From the NCBI GenBank assembly GCA_035317085.1, contig DATHHS010000200.1, positions 1 to 14,141 of the forward strand: a DNA stretch of 14,141 nucleotides. Direction: 5' to 3'. The notes below the pieces were generated by a model that saw nothing but the letters and a program-made list of their open reading frames with translations, was not told where the DNA came from and made no database searches. This DNA comes from VBDM01 sp035317085. GTDB taxonomy: Bacteria; Pseudomonadota; Gammaproteobacteria; Burkholderiales; SG8-39. Every line of letters begins with the position of its first letter. Positions within the stretch are counted from its first letter, which is position 1. The position numbers were made by a program, and so were the translations under genes. Shown here piece by piece: positions 13,294 through 14,141 of this stretch.

Positions 13294-14141
13294 TACTCGG
13301 GCTCGATGCCCGCCCGGCGCAAGAGCGCAGCCCACCGGGCGACTTCGGCTTTGACAAATGCCTCGGTCTCCTGCGGCGTCATGCGCAGGCTCCTGCCGCT
13401 GCCCGTCTCCAGCCGAGCACGCACTTCGGCCGACAGCATCGCCTTGTCCACTTCGGCGCGCAGGCGCTCGACGATCGCACGCGGCGTGCGCGCCGGCGCG
13501 AACAGGCCGAACCAGGTTTCCATTTCCAGGTCGATCACTCCGGTTTCGACAAGCGTGGGCACTTTCGGCATGGTCGGGGCGCGGGCGCGGCTCGACACCG
13601 CGAGCGCCTTCACCTGGCCGGAGTCCACGTAAGGCTGCGTCGTGGTGGTGTTGTCGAAGAACAGGTCGAGGCGTCCGGCGAGCAGGTCCTGGTAGACGGG
13701 CTGCGCTCCCTTGTAAGGCACTTTCACCATGTCGACCCCGGCGAGCGCGGCGATGATGGCCGCGCCGATGTACTGTCCCGTGCCGATCCCGCTCGTCCCG
13801 ATGTTGAGCCTGCCCGGGTTCGCGCGGGCGAAGCCGATCACGTCCGCGAGGCTCGCGAGCGGCAGGTCCTTGCGCGCGATCAGCGTGTAGGAATGACTGA
13901 CCACGAGCGCTATGGGCACGAAGTCGGCGAGCGAATCGTAGCCGGGTTCCTTGTACAGGCCCATGTTGAGCGCGATATTGGAAAGCCCGCCGACGACGAG
14001 GCTGTAGCCGTCGGGCGCGGCACGCGCGACGAGCTGCGTGCCGACCAGGGTCCCCGCGCCGGAACGGTTTTCCACCACGAAGGGCTGCCCCGTCTGCTCG
14101 CCCAGCTTTTGCGCGAGCACGCGCCCCACCAGATCGAAACC
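13293..14141 (-). CDS. Bug/TctC family periplasmic solute-binding receptor (N-terminus beyond window)
   Basis: Read on the minus strand from the right edge, 282 codons of a Bug/TctC receptor are visible; the signal peptide and first strand lie outside. Visible marks are the loop end GFDLVGRVLAQKLGEQTGQP, VENRSGAGTLVGTQ, ADFVPIALV, PGRLNIGTSGIGTGQYIGA, VPYKGAQPVYQDLLAGRLDLFFD, KVPTLVETGV and a C-terminal helix pair. The protein binds a small organic ligand, commonly a carboxylate, in the periplasm. It heads, in this window, the minus-strand cluster with the SnoaL-like, dienelactone-hydrolase and SDR genes. It is only distantly similar to the other Bug receptor at 1301-2272, so the two probably bind different ligands. 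The open frame has no internal start that is needed; it simply continues off the edge. Confidence 0.92.
   Translation of the reverse strand, partial: GFDLVGRVLAQKLGEQTGQPFVVENRSGAGTLVGTQLVARAAPDGYSLVVGGLSNIALNMGLYKEPGYDSLADFVPIALVVSHSYTLIARKDLPLASLADVIGFARANPGRLNIGTSGIGTGQYIGAAIIAALAGVDMVKVPYKGAQPVYQDLLAGRLDLFFDNTTTTQPYVDSGQVKALAVSSRARAPTMPKVPTLVETGVIDLEMETWFGLFAPARTPRAIVERLRAEVDKAMLSAEVRARLETGSGRSLRMTPQETEAFVKAEVARWAALLRRAGIEPE

Overview
The window is GC-rich chromosomal DNA, very probably from a betaproteobacterium of the Burkholderiales type. The main clues are two Bug/TctC solute receptors with no TctA/TctB partner beside them, the family composition (SMP-30 lactonase, YtcJ-like amidohydrolase, dienelactone hydrolase, MocR regulator) and two kinds of short palindromic REP-like sequence common in such genomes. 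The assignment rests on gene content only. I see no rRNA, tRNA, CRISPR array, transposase or integrase gene.

Layout. Bases 1-2272: a cytochrome b561 gene cut by the left edge points left; diverging from it are an SMP-30/gluconolactonase-like gene and a Bug receptor gene, separated by a REPIN-like pair of inverted palindromes. Bases 2291-3316: two small genes of less GC-rich composition (a GFA-domain protein and a DUF1697 protein) with a well-formed candidate integron attC site (2690-2779) between them; this looks like an orphan cassette pair without an integrase. Bases 3393-3812: a DUF1801 gene, ending at a hairpin shared with the convergent MocR regulator gene (3856-5310, minus strand).

Bases 5311-7953: diverging from the MocR gene across a 118-bp interval with repeated CTGGC motifs is a co-directional run of a tandem pair of NTF2/SnoaL-like genes, a DUF3237 gene, an exported alpha/beta hydrolase and a DUF2007 gene overlapping it by 4 nt. 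A separate promoter then probably drives a membrane-anchored TPR protein (8050-8790).

Bases 8867-14141, all on the minus strand: reading leftward from the right edge, a Bug receptor (cut by the edge), a SnoaL-like protein coupled to it by TAATG, a twin-arginine dienelactone-hydrolase family protein preceded by a 24-bp perfect inverted repeat, a short-chain dehydrogenase, and then an amidohydrolase with a twin-arginine lipoprotein-type signal. This reads as an uptake-plus-degradation cluster: substrate capture in the periplasm, hydrolysis by exported hydrolases, oxidation or reduction by the SDR. The substrate cannot be read from the sequence.

The most notable item is the attC site with its two flanking small genes. 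The next are the two palindromic-repeat insertions inside gene clusters and the candidate MocR operator region.
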